NCBI GenBank assembly: GCA_016490735.1
Contig: JAEMWC010001642.1
Location: forward strand, 28,501-92,500
Origin: Pachyseris speciosa
Lineage: Eukaryota; Cnidaria; Anthozoa; Scleractinia; Pachyseridae
Length of the DNA stretch: 64,000 bases
Direction of reading: 5' to 3'
The notes beneath the pieces were generated by a model. It was given only the letters and a program-made list of their open reading frames with translations, was not told the origin of the DNA and did not search any database. Made by a program: the position numbers and the translations under genes. This document shows, piece by piece, positions 32,345 to 43,543 of the stretch; positions within the stretch are counted from its first letter, which is position 1, and every line of letters starts with the position of its first letter.

Positions 32345-32530
32345 GGGGGTGGCAATGGCCCAGTGCTTTGGGCATTGTATTGACACATGGGTGTTTTAGG
32401 TTCAACTCTCACCCTGGCCCACAGGATTTGTCTTCAGTGGTCCTGAATTCAACTCCACCACGCTTTATATAAAATAGCCAATGTACTGGTTGTTCCCTTC
32501 CAACTGGTTTTCTTAACAAGGTTATGTTTA
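32345..32530 (+). mobile_element. Degenerate tRNA-derived SINE (tentative)
   Basis: GGGGGTGGCAATGGCCCAGTG, then a B-box-like GGTTCAACTC, resembles a worn tRNA-derived head. A body containing GAATTCAACTCCACCACGC follows. No target duplication could be fixed. Confidence 0.35.
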
Positions 32531-32764
32531 TTTGAAATGTTACTTTCAAAACACAGGCCCACAACCTTCTAGAATTAAATATTTACGATGTTCAGTATTG
32601 TGATTCTTTAGTTTAACTGAGCAGTGCTCTAAGCATGAATCCTCTATTATGCTGTCATAGGTACATGTATTAACTTTAACTTAGGTGACTCATTATAATC
32701 AGATCTCCATGGAGGGGAGACGGCTCATCAACTATTCTGAGTCAGGGTGGAAGTCAGCCTTCTT

Positions 32765-33040
32765 TGCAGCCATTGTTTGTGTCAGTCTTGTTTCTCCCTC
32801 CCCACCAATGTCTGCTGAACCGAGCCGAACATTCCATTCCATGAACTGACCAATCACATCGTGGCTTTTAAATTTTGGTGGCTAAATTCTCTCAGCTTCC
32901 TTTGCGGCCGTTGTTTGTGTCGGTTCTATTCTCCCTCCTGATTGGATACTCAAACACAATGGGAATGGAACGTCCGGCTCGGTTCAGCAGACGTTGGTGG
33001 GGAGGGAGAATAGGACCGACACAAACAATGGCTGCAACGT
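32765..33040. mobile_element. MITE with about 75-bp inverted repeats
   Basis: GCAGCCATTGTTTGTGTC...CCGAGCCGAAC at 32775-32850 is complementary to 32960-33035 (GGCTCGGTTCAGCAGACG...CAATGGCTGC). A third partial copy in direct orientation sits between them (32895-32945). No coding capacity. Confidence 0.7.
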
Positions 33041-34087
33041 AGGCCAGGTGAAAGTTTGAATGCATTTTCATCCATACATGTAGGTCATTTTAGTCAATGA
33101 CTTCTGTTAGTTGACTATCACGTAATGGTGTGAGTAATAATTACCTTCTCATCATTTCTGCCTCATGTTCTCTCGGTGATGGTGTATTTGCATTTGACCA
33201 GGCAATGGAGTCCATCACGAAGATAAAGGATCTGTATGATAATCAATATTTTATTTTAGTCTTTGCACATGAAGAAGAAGAAACAGATTCCTGAAAACGT
33301 TTGCAGAAATTGTTGACATTTGGTGCTCTTAATATGCAATCTAGTCACAATTTAGTACGAACTAACAAAACTTATAAAAGACTGATGTTAAAACCAAAAA
33401 GTAAGGTGCAGACATGTACACTGTTTAAACTGTTCAGAAGAAGACTCACCGAGGTTGTTGGTTTGAATCCCTGGCTTCGAGTTTTGGGAGATTGTATATC
33501 AACAGGAGGAACCAGTGTCCACTACAAGACAAAGTATTAGCGTTGCTAACTACTCAAACACAGACAATGAAAACGTAAAGCTTAAAAACAGACTTCAGTT
33601 TGTTGTGCAGTTCTGCTGTAAAACTTTGTGATAACAATACATTTTTAAAGTTGTTGAACAGTGTTGTTGTTGTTGACTTTAAAATGGAAGTCACATAAAA
33701 ATATTTACCTCCTACACACAGGTATGAACAGGAACTCTTTCTTGAAGATGTCCACTCTCCTTGTAAAGTACATGTATATGTATCTTAGTTACGTGTAGTT
33801 GTACCACACACGAATCTACTCCTTTTAAAACCTCAAGCTAATGTGTTCCAAACTGTTACTAATGCTGAATTTAAAATCCTGAAAAGCCAGTCAGTCATGT
33901 AACTATAATGATCTCTGAAACTGTAATGTTGAAGTGGATGTTTCATCATCCTTTAAATTGTAATGAAAGTGCAACTTTTAAATCTTTAATCTTCTTTATG
34001 TTTTTCCGAATATACCCCATAATCTTATAAAAAACATTATCTTATTGTAAAACAAAAATAATTCTATCTTAATGATATTTTACACAC

Positions 34088-37000
34088 CTGACATTGAGCT
34101 CACATGAATATTGTGTTTTGCAATTCGTGTTTCTTGTCCTGCCTTCTTCTGCACAGTGAGTCTGTCACCCTTGAAGGATTCAGGGCCATAACTTCTTAAG
34201 GCATTATTTGCATCTTTCAGCGAATCGATTTTGTAGGCAACCAGCCCAATGGAACCAAGAAGCTGCTCGGTATTACTCATTTCCATATGTAAAGCGCAAA
34301 GTTGGATACTGCTCAGTTCCTCATCAAGTAGAAATTCTAAATCATCACGAATTCCAGTTGATCTAGGGAAAGGCCAAATTATGCGAAAGTGAGGTTTTCA
34401 GTACTGAGAGTCACTGCGTCTTTTCTTTTACACGTAGCCATCATACCAAAACATTACCACCAATGGTCAATAGGATTTTCTACCCATTATAATAATTATT
34501 GTGAATAACAACACCAACCTTCCAATGTTTGCCTTGCACTTTAAACAGTCAGTGCATGTTTCATCGGGTTCAACATCATGACAGGAACATCTCTGTTGTA
34601 CAAAAGAGTAAATTAAAGTTGCTACATGTAACTTCATTGTCCTTATACATTCTTATAAATAAGTTCTTAAGGGATTCATGGTTGATGAAGGTCCATACCT
34701 GAGTACGCTAAGGATTGAAGGAGGATTACAACAAAAATGGTAAATGTCGAATGACTCCTATACACAAATAACCAGATTTTTTCCTTACCAAAATCATTCT
34801 ACTGCCAAAGTCAATTCAATCTGGCACTGTTAGCTAAGTAATCAAGTCTCCTAGATAGCAAAAAGTAGACAAGTAACAAAAGTTGTATTGTCTACGCAAT
34901 AAAATTTATACATACCCTGATTGCATCACATAGGAAGCAAAACTCTACATCCACCCCTCTTCCTCCTAAAACAAATTCTTCATCATCTTTCTTTACAAGC
35001 AGCAACACAAGCGTTTTGTAGTCCAAGGTCACTATATCAACAAAAAAAAAATGGGCACTTTATTTCAGCCTTTCATTGCATTCAAACCAGCAAAATCATG
35101 GCACTGAAAATCAAGTTGCACTTTTACGCATTGCCCTGATGTAGATAAATCTTTATTTCATAACTTAACAGTACATTTTTGTACAATCAAAGGTATTTGG
35201 TGCAAAAAAACAAAAATGATATGGAAGTAACCTGTGAAATGAAGAGAATAATGTCTTCCATCAACTGTGAGACATTCTTCTTTCAAAATCTTTTTTTGCC
35301 TGTTTATGTCTTTTAAGAGGAGTTTGAGGTTCTCCCTGTGGTAAAATTAAAAGAAATAAACAAATTAAGGAACTACACCTACAAGTAGTTATGTATTGAC
35401 AACAGCATGAATAAATGAATGAATTTTGAATTTGTATAGTGGATTTTCCATGACAATGATAAAATGCACTACCACTCAGCTCCACCCTAAGAGATGTGTG
35501 TGAGGTCAGACAACAACACTGAGAACTACATTCGCAACTCTTTTCAATCAGTGTGTGGGTTCTTTTACGTCCCCTTCTAGTTTCACATGTGGACCGAGGT
35601 GAAGGAGGCATATTTACGTCAATGGCTTACCGTCACCGCCTAAAATGAGAAGCTACCGTCTCCAGTCTATATAATTAACAACTTATTTTAGTTTATATAA
35701 CTCTAATGTCACACACCTGTTCTCTTTACAATTAGCAACAGCCAATGGATAAACTGACTTCGCACTTTGGGTTGAGGACAAAGGGCACAGACGTGGCACA
35801 ATGCCTACCAAAACTTGATCTCTTCCTAAAATGTTATAGCATGAAAAGAAACAAACAAAGGAAAACAAAATTAAGATCATCACATGAAGATCATAGTATG
35901 CATATCACAAGGTCATATAGACAGGTTTCAATTCAGTGTCATAAAACCAAAACCAAAGTAACATCTAATCAATTGTAACAAGTGCAAATACTGCAATAAA
36001 CCAATCAGAATCTGAAACAATTTCATGTAACTTCCTTAACACTACCTTGTACATTCAGGGTAAAAAAATTTCTCAATTTTTATTTTTCTCCATAAAAATG
36101 ATCTTTGTAAACAAAACAAACATAATACAAAACAAGTGAATAGTCGCTGAGAAAATGGGGAAAAACTTATTTGCGCCAGATGTAAATGTTGACAATATAT
36201 TAATGAGAATGCAGCCAACCAGAGCGAATTGCATGGCAAATATTGGATTCAAAAAAGTTGCTTTGCTTCACGAAGCTTGTGTGCCTAAGCTTTTCAGCTG
36301 TGACAATGGGTCAAGTAAACTTAGTCAAAAACGGAGAATATGCAACCTAATGATAAGCCAATGATATTTTTGTAACGATTCCTTTTCTTAGGCTCATCAG
36401 TGTGACATGTCTAAATAAAGTTTTTCAGTTCAGTTCACCCACTAATTGGGCTCATGCAGATATAATAATTCTTCTTATGTAAATGCACAAAACAAAATTA
36501 AAAGCTACCCCAGAATGGTCTGCCATCAATCTTGATCATTAGACGTAAAACAGGTTCACTGATTTCGTGCAGTCTTTGCTCTCTTACAATAAGTTCTCCC
36601 ATTGCAAACATGTCAACCCCATAACCCTTGATTGGGATGGAAAGCCGGGTTACTCCAATGTAGTTCCTCACTATGGAGAATACCATCTGTCTGGCAGCCT
36701 TTATTTGATTGAGATTCATCAACAAGGGGATATCTGAAGAATTCTAACAGAAGAAATAATTCAATTGTACTTTCAACTGCTGCCTGTAATTTAAGCTTGT
36801 TGCTGAGTATTATTATTTAAGCATGCAAGTACAATTTAAGATCTACTGTATTAAGTGGTATTATAAATACTTGCATGATTAAAATCTAGAATAACTTAAA
36901 TAGTTTCATTTTTGTATGGCTGCCACAATTATTTCAACAATCATCCTAGAATAACTTGAGGTCACTTCATTCTTTGAACAAGCAGTCACAAAGAGTTTTC

Positions 37001-39808
37001 AGGGAAATACCCAGTGGGCTACTTTTATTGATTCGGGGAGCAGGAATAGTGCAGTGGTGAGAGCACTCACCTTCCACCAATGAGGCCCGGGTTCGATTCC
37101 CGGACTTGACGTCATATGTGGGTTGAATTTGTTGTTAGTTCTCTTATCTGCTCCGAGAGGTTTTTCTCCAAGTACTCCGGTTTTCCCCTCTCCTCAAAAA
37201 CCAACACTTCTAAATTCCAATTCTACCCGGAATGTTCAAATGCTTATTACATGAGCCCCCAGCTCGGGAGATTGGGCAACCACTCCTCACGCTATCGAGC
37301 TTTAATATATTGATTTGATTTGATTTGATTTTGAAAAATGCACTGAGACCTTGTGAACAGAAACAAAATTCAATACAGACATTAATCTGACATTCAGGCT
37401 GCAAACAGGACACTGCAGATCGCACACTCACCCTAACCTGAGGACTTACATCATGTCTCTGACTTTGCTAATATACATTGTAATTTTGAGTTACAGGTCA
37501 AAAACGAATTTTGAGTAAAAAGTACTTTTAACTTAGTTTGCTTTATAAATTCTGTCTCTCATTGAAATATTTTTTCCTGAAGTAATTTTTACCTGCAATA
37601 CCAGCATTGGTAAATTTTAGAACATAATAATCTATTACAGCTTACCCCTGTCCTCCCTAGGTTGGTGAAGTTGATAGCTGTCTGCCAGGTGCTGTCTGAA
37701 ATGCGTGCTTTGATCTTGAAATACACCAGCACCCAGTCAGGGACTCGCATCATGTTAATGTATCTGTCTAAAGTCTCTTCACTTAACAGTTCCTCGAAAG
37801 TCTTTCTAATTCCTCTCTTTTCTGCTACCATTTCAATAACATCCACGACAATCCCTTGGGCTTGTTGGTCTTTGAAAGCACACATGTTTCCCAAGACAGA
37901 GGCTAATGATTCTCTTTTTTGATCGCAGACATCACTTACAGATTGAAATACACGCTTCGCCCGATTCTTTAGCAACAACATTTTTTCTGGAGTATCAATA
38001 TCTTTGTTTTGGCAAATCTCCTTCATGTTGGGAGATGTCCCAGACAGGGTAGATGTTGGGTCATCACTCTGAACCTCAAGGTAAAGATCCCAATAAAGGG
38101 GAAAAATCAGTGAAATTTACTCATTCTTCTGACCAATTATTTGATATTCAACATTACAATTTATCCTAAAACAAAGTTTAATTTAAACATATGGCTAAAA
38201 CTAGTTGAAACCTAACAGTAAAGGTAAAAGACCATTCATTCCAAATGCTTCTTTGCTTTCGTGCTGTTTCTAGTAATGCACAAGACAATGATGAGCCAAA
38301 AGGAGAAAGGGGGCATATGAGGGGCATTTGACTTCTATTGCTTTCCATTTGACTGGTCCCTAGGGTGGGATATGTTTGTTTTCTTGTGAGGGGGAATCAC
38401 ATAAAAATAAATTATGCTAGTCTGTGGAGCCATCTTAACCACAGGAATGCTGCTGTTTCGAGGGTAAGCATTATTATTATTGTTTTCAACGAATAATACA
38501 AGTAGATGTAAGCTTACTTCTCACTACACATTTTCTATAAAATTGACGGAAGAATTCACTTGGTGGGGACTGAATGGATTTTTACATAATTATTCTCTTT
38601 GTCAGACAGTTTAGGTCTGGAATTCTAATGTTTTCATTGCATTGCTGGGTAGAAATTAATGACAGCAGCATGGCAATGTGCTACACAGCATAGTAGACAA
38701 CAACTGTGATGCTTATAAAGGGATATTATATGCCTAAGGTGGGGAAATTTGATCTAATTTTACCATAATTTCAGGTCCTAGCTATTGTGGGAATTTGGTC
38801 AAAAATTCTTTTAAAAAGTCAAATGTCCCCAATAATATTTATGCCCGGGGTTCCCCTCTTGTGCTTATAAACATTGACATGAAACAAACTATTATCCTAT
38901 CCTGTTCCGACCTGTTCTAGGAATCTCTCTTCTCTTTGCCACAAATTTGGTTTAAGGCCTTAGACATGAAAAGAACTTGTTTCAGGAAATGTAAGCTTAT
39001 ATAAGCTTATGTATTATAATTGAGTGAGACTGTGCGGGATTTCATAAATCAAACCTTTCGTTGATGGGGTCTGTTGCAGTATTTTAGTCCTCATATAGTG
39101 AGTGTTTCCGTATCCAAAGCGAAATCTATTCCTTGGTATTTATTTTTCGCGCTACACGAAGTAAGCTTATTTCGCGCCATTTTGAATTCGCAACCAAATA
39201 CCAGTGTTTCCGTTTGCAAGGTTCACAAAACAAATCGAGAATTTCTCTAAGCTTACCTTTTTCGAGGAGCTACTTGGCGGGGTTAGTAATGAGCAGCCAG
39301 TATCTTGATCCATTTCTTGTGGAAACGTAACAGATGATGACCCCAGTGACAACAAACGGCGATTCGTAGGGGTCATCATCACAGGAGGATTCGCCACGGC
39401 CGCGTTGTTCGTACCGACGGCTTGAGCTTCGACTGGAGCTTCGCAAAGTGCACTAAGGTCAAGGCTGTTTAAAAAACCTCTTAGCTGCTCAAATATCTCC
39501 TCTTCAAAAAATTGCGAATCATGTGCATGGCGAAGGAAGGTGGCAATCAATCCAAAGGATGAAGCGACGATTTCATCCTCTGAAGACGCTTTTCCTTGGT
39601 ACGGTTCTCCTTCGAACGTCTGCAGAGTTTTTCGCCTTACACGGACAAATTCCTCTGGAAAGCGCGTTGGTAGCTCATTCTTGGAGAAATATTTAGGGGG
39701 ACGCTCACCACAAACTTTGTTGCTCGATACGTACCACGTTTTGTTAGGATCTAACAACAGCGGGCTCTTAACCTGAGAAAAGGGCGAAGAACCCTTTCTC
39801 GGAGCCAT
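34088..39808 (-). CDS. Multi-exon gene with RAG1/Transib-like features (candidate)
   Basis: Exons, all in phase with GT-AG junctions: 39257-39808 (start MAPRKGS), 37646-38068, 36509-36743, 35717-35825, 35232-35335, 34915-35032 (ends approximate), 34519-34592, 34088-34362. It continues beyond the last donor. The N-terminal half has VPDWVLVYFKIKARISDSTW, then VLRLMIKIDGRPFWG, VGIVPRLCPLSS, a conserved helix, VEFCFLCDAIR with a Cys-rich insert, and LCALHMEMSNTEQLLGSIG. The last blocks recall RAG1 (CTLCDATR, then DALHCDIGN) and Transib transposases (C-x2-C, then LHxxIRFxE). The second catalytic Asp position appears to be Glu. The assignment rests on motif resemblance; the gene itself is solid. 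A longer in-frame start at 39922 is possible. Confidence 0.6.
37034..37333 (+). mobile_element. tRNA-Gly-derived SINE, full length
   Basis: The head 37034-37108 resembles tRNA-Gly(UCC), with B box GGTTCGATTCC. A 200-bp body (ACTCCGGTTTTCCCCTCTCC, then CAGCTCGGGAGATTGGG) and a (TTGAT)n tail follow. It sits in the second intron of the RAG1-like gene, opposite to its transcription. Fragments of the same body occur at 24815 and 25040. Confidence 0.8.
38075..39250. other. First intron of the RAG1-like gene, nothing else recognised
   Basis: AT-rich, no domain-bearing frame, no repeat shared with the rest of the window. Confidence 0.5.
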
Positions 39809-40047
39809 TCGTTGATCCACACTCTGATGTGACGTGACTGTGTTCGACTGAAACAAGACAACGTGGCTGCTTCTCAAATGACTGAACGCGTCACTCGTCA
39901 AGACTAAATTCGATACTGACACATAATCTTATTTTATCTGTGTTCACTACTCTTTGCTGACAGAAGTTTAATTAAGTGGTAAACCGCAAGATAATTAATG
40001 CGGAAAATCGTCTACTTCCAGTTTAGGCCCACTTGCGTCTCGTCATG

Positions 40048-40275
40048 CTACAGTAAAAAAGCCCATGGGACAACCTTCCACCATTCAACAACGAGAATAG
40101 ACGGCTTAAATTGTTTAGAACTATCAATATAAACACGCGAGTAATGTATGACACATTTCTTGAGGGACAAACACAAACTTTATTGCCTTTCCTCAGCGAA
40201 TATAAAAACAATAGAGAAAGATATTTGAAATGAATAAACGTCACTTAGTGTGGAGGAAAAATCAATCGTCTTCAT
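40048..40275. repeat. Left TIR of the virus-like element
   Basis: About 228 bp complementary to 43535-43770. It contains a minus-strand polyadenylation signal (AATAAA, 40179-40184) and the last codons of the zinc-binding protein gene. Confidence 0.85.
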
Positions 40276-40630
40276 CTTCCCTTGGAGTATATTGACTCTT
40301 CTTAAAAGTTTCTGAATCAATGTGTTTCACAGCGTAACAATCATAGCAGCAAATAAATCCATCCGTCGAGTGTTTACGATCAACAGGAATTTTGTATGCG
40401 CAAATCGGACAAATCTTATAACCATCATGCCAGTAGCATCTAGGGCATTTCACTACTGCAGTTTGGCAGATGTTTGGTCCGTTACAATGGTAGCAAGAGC
40501 CTTTTCCTTGAAGCAAAATCTCTGCACTTGCGCTCTCTTCAGAATATTCAACTTCTGAATTTCCTTCATGTTCCAGATCCGAGTTTTCGGTCTCTCTGCC
40601 ATCTTCAATATCACTGCTTTCGGAAACCAT
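40262..40630 (-). CDS. Acidic Cys-rich (zinc-binding) protein of the virus-like element
   Basis: 122 residues, intact. The N-terminal 45 residues are very acidic (EDGRETENSDLEHEGNSEVE). Then come three Cys pairs: CYHCNGPNIC, CPRCYWHDGYKICPIC and CCYDC, suggesting one or more zinc ribbons. The C-terminus ends EDEDD within the TIR. Last gene of the left arm; role unknown, possibly transcriptional or nucleic-acid binding. Confidence 0.6.
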   Translation of the reverse strand: MVSESSDIEDGRETENSDLEHEGNSEVEYSEESASAEILLQGKGSCYHCNGPNICQTAVVKCPRCYWHDGYKICPICAYKIPVDRKHSTDGFICCYDCYAVKHIDSETFKKSQYTPREDEDD

Positions 40631-40649
40631 TTCTTCGTCATCAGCCTAA

Positions 40650-41067
40650 CCGTCTTTATCTCGATAGGCTCGTTCTTTTTCCATTAGCGCAGCCAAAATT
40701 TTCTTATTCTTTATCAAACGTTTATTAATTCCTAACTTGCGAATTCGTCTATAAATGTTTTGAGGGCGCGGGGTTTGTCAACATCGTCGTTATGAGGGAG
40801 TAAACACATATTCAACCAGCTCTGAGATGTTGGTCACTGGTATTATTCGCTGGTTTCGAAGTAACTGTCCACGAGATGTCCAAAACACGATATCCTTGGA
40901 AGACACCATGCTGTGTAATGAATCGGAGGCCTGTTGTCTGGAAACGGCTTGGGAAAGTCCTTCTAAAACATCTTTAATTCGAGGCTCTTCGTCATCTCTT
41001 CTTCACTTGTGTTAGTGTTCTCATAATCACTCTCTTCCTCATTATCCCAATCGACCTTTCTCTTCAT
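40650..41067 (-). pseudogene. Unknown protein of the virus-like element, frameshifted
   Basis: Starts MKRKVDWDNEEESDYE. After a frameshift the reading goes to DVLEGLSQAVSR and DIVFWTSRGQLLRN, IIPVTNISELVEYV, a stop at 40792-40790, and then in shifted frames ALKTFIDEF and GINKRLIKNKKILAAL. The pieces are clearly one protein of about 130 residues with at least three breaks. I associate the WTSRG...IPVTNI block with cnidarian virus-like elements; its function is unknown. Confidence 0.55.
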
Positions 41068-41122
41068 ATTGACCGCTAACGGCAAGAACCAACCGAACAC
41101 ACTACAGAGTAGTTCGCGATTT

Positions 41123-41347
41123 TTATAACATTAGGGGCCCTAAGCTAGTTACAACTGGTATCAACAAATCTTGAATAAAGCCTCCATCCTCTTGAGCAAG
41201 GGTTTGCTTCTTTGCCTTGTAAGGAACACTTGGGTCAGCGAGATTAAGGATAGCATCCTTGAATGGAGTCACCTCACGCCTATCTTCTTCAGAGACTGGA
41301 ATATTTCCACGAAGCACATTATAAATACTTTGGACTAATGCGTGCAT
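41123..41347 (-). CDS. Small hydrophobic-tailed protein of the virus-like element
   Basis: 74 residues: a polar N-terminal half (SIYNVLRGNIPVSEEDRRE), a basic mid-section (YKAKKQTLAQ), then GGFIQDLLIPVVTSLGPLML, a Gly-Gly-Phe followed by a hydrophobic helix to the end. The layout resembles small membrane-active or minor capsid proteins of adintovirus-like elements. Frame intact; the C-terminus is probably shortened. Confidence 0.5.
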   Translation of the reverse strand: MHALVQSIYNVLRGNIPVSEEDRREVTPFKDAILNLADPSVPYKAKKQTLAQEDGGFIQDLLIPVVTSLGPLML

Positions 41348-41501
41348 CTATCGTGGAGTGGCTGTCTCTAGGAGAAACTGACGCTGATGTTTAGGGAAAC
41401 AAGTTAAGAGTTCAAGGAAACCGCGATTGTTCTTTACTACTCGAGACATGGTCATAGAATGAATTAAGGATAGTAGGTGCCAGTATTTTATAAGCTGTCA
41501 G

Positions 41502-41947
41502 CTATTTACGACCAAAGTTCAAAGTCGTCTTGGTCTTGTTCCAACTCAACTGTTTTTCGTTTCTTCCCTGGAGGTAAACCACGAAACTGTACTTTCGTTT
41601 GGTAGAACTCTGACCACTCCCAGCCTGAAATACTAGATCACCAATAGCTTCTCTAATTCGCTTTGCAAGCGTTGTGTTAACATGATCTCCATCAAGAACA
41701 TCTTGAGCCACTTGAGCTCCGGTTTGTAAAGCCTTTTTGCCGAGTACCTTAGCACCTTGTCTCAGGTGAGGTATCGCCCAGCGAAACAGACCTTATGGAT
41801 CCTAAGCCATATCCTTGCTGAAATCGGGATCCGTGGATACCTGGTAGATTTCCACCTTTTTGCTTAGCTTTGTTTAGATGATAGTCTTCGTACAACTGGT
41901 TATTCGGAATGAAGTGCAAGCAACACTTTTCCAAACTCGAATGACAT
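41502..41947 (-). pseudogene. Minor-capsid-like basic protein of the virus-like element, frameshifted
   Basis: Begins near ATG 41947. After an early one-base shift it reads EDYHLNKAKQKGGNLPGIHG and FQQGYGLGSI. A second shift near 41770 leads to FRWAIPHLRQGAKVLGKKAL and VAQDVLDGDHVNTTLAKRIR. The Gly-rich FQxGYGLG block followed by the KVLGKKAL amphipathic helix is, as I recall, a hallmark ORF of many cnidarian and fish virus-like elements. Role in the particle is inferred only. Confidence 0.55.
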
Positions 41948-41966
41948 AGTTTCTCCAGTGTCCCGC

Positions 41967-41972
41967 TTTATA
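41967..41972 (-). promoter_or_regulatory. TATA box of the left gene arm
   Basis: TATAAA on the minus strand, 20 bp upstream of the ATG at 41947. Confidence 0.45.
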
Positions 41973-41997
41973 TTGATTCAGTATTGTGATAGAGCAA

Positions 41998-42155
41998 TAG
42001 AATTGAGGAAGAGGAGGAGGAGGAGGGGAAACAATAGAATTGAGGTGGAGGAGGAGGAGGGAAAACAATAGAATTGAGGAGGAGGAGGAGGAGGAAGAGG
42101 AGGGTAAACAAAAGAAATGAGGAGGAGGAGGAGGAGGGAAAACAATAGAATTCTG
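41998..42155. repeat. Purine-rich (GGA)n minisatellite between the two gene arms
   Basis: Four imperfect units of about 40 bp, each AACAATAGAATTGAGG followed by a run of AGG triplets and GGGAAA. It lies at the divergence point of the two transcription units. Confidence 0.9.
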
Positions 42156-42217
42156 GTGACTGAAGCCTATATAATTGTGAAACATTGCACATTTTGTCAG
42201 TTAAGGATAGTCGCCAG

Positions 42218-42337
42218 GAGAGACTCTGGGATAATGGAAAAAAAGTTAAATTTTTTGATTGCCTGGCCCGTAACGGCCTCCATTGTTTTACCCCAGATTT
42301 TCTGGGAAAATGGCGGTCCATTATCCCAGAGTCTCTC
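42218..42337. mobile_element. 120-bp MITE inside the virus-like element
   Basis: Perfect 20-bp inverted termini (GAGAGACTCTGGGATAATGG and its complement). It supplies the apparent first codons of the ATPase frame, which are therefore not native. Confidence 0.75.
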
Positions 42338-42339
42338 CG

Positions 42340-43044
42340 GGCGTCCAGCCGCTGAGCAAACAGCTCGAGTACTCTGGGTACGAGATTGTTACCTGCATGG
42401 TTACAGGGATAACTGGTTCGGGAAAAACGTTCTGGGTGCAATCACTGTTACAACAAGCTCAATACGTTATCGATCAGCCACCGGAGAGAATAATCTGGTG
42501 TTATTAACAGTGGCAACCCGCTTACACCCAGTTATTGATGATGATGCCGACAATCGAATTTGTCAAGAGGATTCCATCTTCTCTAGACAATGATTCCTAT
42601 TTCGATGTCAACATACGCAACGTTATTGGCATCGACAAACAAATGATTGAAGCAGGAAGTGATAATCGGATCGTGAACCTGTTTACAAAAGGATCCCATC
42701 ATCGAAATCTGAGCGTTATTTACATTGTGCAAGATCTGTTTCACCGAGGCAAAGGCAACCGAAGCATCAGCTTAAACAGTCATTACTTGGTCCTTTTCAA
42801 GAATCCTCGGGATAAATAAACCACAGATCTTGACTTAGCCAAACAAATGTACCCAAGACAAACTGCTTTGTTTTTAAAAGAGTACGAAGAAGTGGTGCGA
42901 AGCCAACGACTCCAGATAGTTGCAGATTGCGAACAAATGTATTACCTGACGAAAGAAGATTCGACAGAGGGATCGAAGAGCGTAACATTTCCCAGGAACT
43001 GTTCCAGTATCTCAAGCAGCATACACATATGGTTCCCCCGGTAA
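42340..43044 (+). pseudogene. A32/FtsK-HerA-type packaging ATPase
   Basis: Walker A is GITGSGKT (about 42410-42433), followed by RIIWCY, a TAA stop at 42505-42507, IEFVKRIPS, the Walker B region VIGIDKQMIEAG, and VNLFTKGSHHRNLSVIYIVQ with the sensor-like Gln, then SLNSHYLVLFKNPRD. A second in-frame stop lies at 42817-42819, followed by LAKQMYPRQTALFLKEYEEV. Such ATPases pump DNA into capsids of Polinton and adintovirus-like elements. The usual acidic Walker B pair is altered (DK). Two stops make it inactive. Confidence 0.7.
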
Positions 43045-43163
43045 TTCTGGAGATGCAGCGCATTCAGAATAATATGGATAACCTTCTGTATCGTACAAGC
43101 CTTGGAGTGGACGAAAGAGCGAGGCAGTATATGCAGTTGCAAAACAAGATTTATAACATATAA
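42927..43163 (+). CDS. Small protein overlapping the ATPase 3' end
   Basis: 78-codon frame, shifted relative to the ATPase: NISQELFQYLKQHTHMVPP, then MDNLLYRTSLGVDERARQYM, ending QNKIYNI. The second half is a predicted helix with the DERARQYMQLQ pattern seen, to my recollection, downstream of the ATPase in related elements. The upstream half may be non-native. Confidence 0.4.
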   Translation: MRTNVLPDERRFDRGIEERNISQELFQYLKQHTHMVPPVILEMQRIQNNMDNLLYRTSLGVDERARQYMQLQNKIYNI

Positions 43164-43216
43164 ACACCAGCTCAATTCCTTAACACCTGAAGCAACAACA
43201 CATTTCTAACAAGGCT

Positions 43217-43543
43217 ATGAGAAACAATATACCAACGGTGCAACCAATAACCATAGAACCGACTCCAGGTCAAGCGCCACAACTTGAACCAACGGTAAAG
43301 GAGCCAGCCCCACATTCCTTATCTACCATGGCAACCTCCACGCCCGCACCTCCCTCCCTCCCTCCGTCGATCTTGACACCCCCTCCCACAGTCGAAACGC
43401 TGTCGCCTGCAAGAAATCGTAAATGTCCACAATTAAAATTTGTAAATTACATGAACGATGAACCGAAGAAGCTTTCAAGACGATCACGACATTTACACAG
43501 GAAATCACCTTACAAGTATTCCAGATATCAAGAAGACGATTGA
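43217..43543 (+). CDS. Pro/Thr-rich basic-tailed protein of the virus-like element
   Basis: 108 residues, intact: a low-complexity Pro/Thr/Ser segment (residues 1-70), then PQLKFVNYMNDEPKKLSRRS and an arginine-lysine-rich end closing in YQEDD inside the right TIR. Last gene of the right arm. Could be a core or scaffold protein; no domain recognised. Confidence 0.45.
   Translation: MRNNIPTVQPITIEPTPGQAPQLEPTVKEPAPHSLSTMATSTPAPPSLPPSILTPPPTVETLSPARNRKCPQLKFVNYMNDEPKKLSRRSRHLHRKSPYKYSRYQEDD

Noticed and set aside
41968..42441. Proline/serine-rich minus-strand frames over the (GGA)n tract
   Set aside because: They are products of the purine-rich microsatellite and the adjacent MITE.
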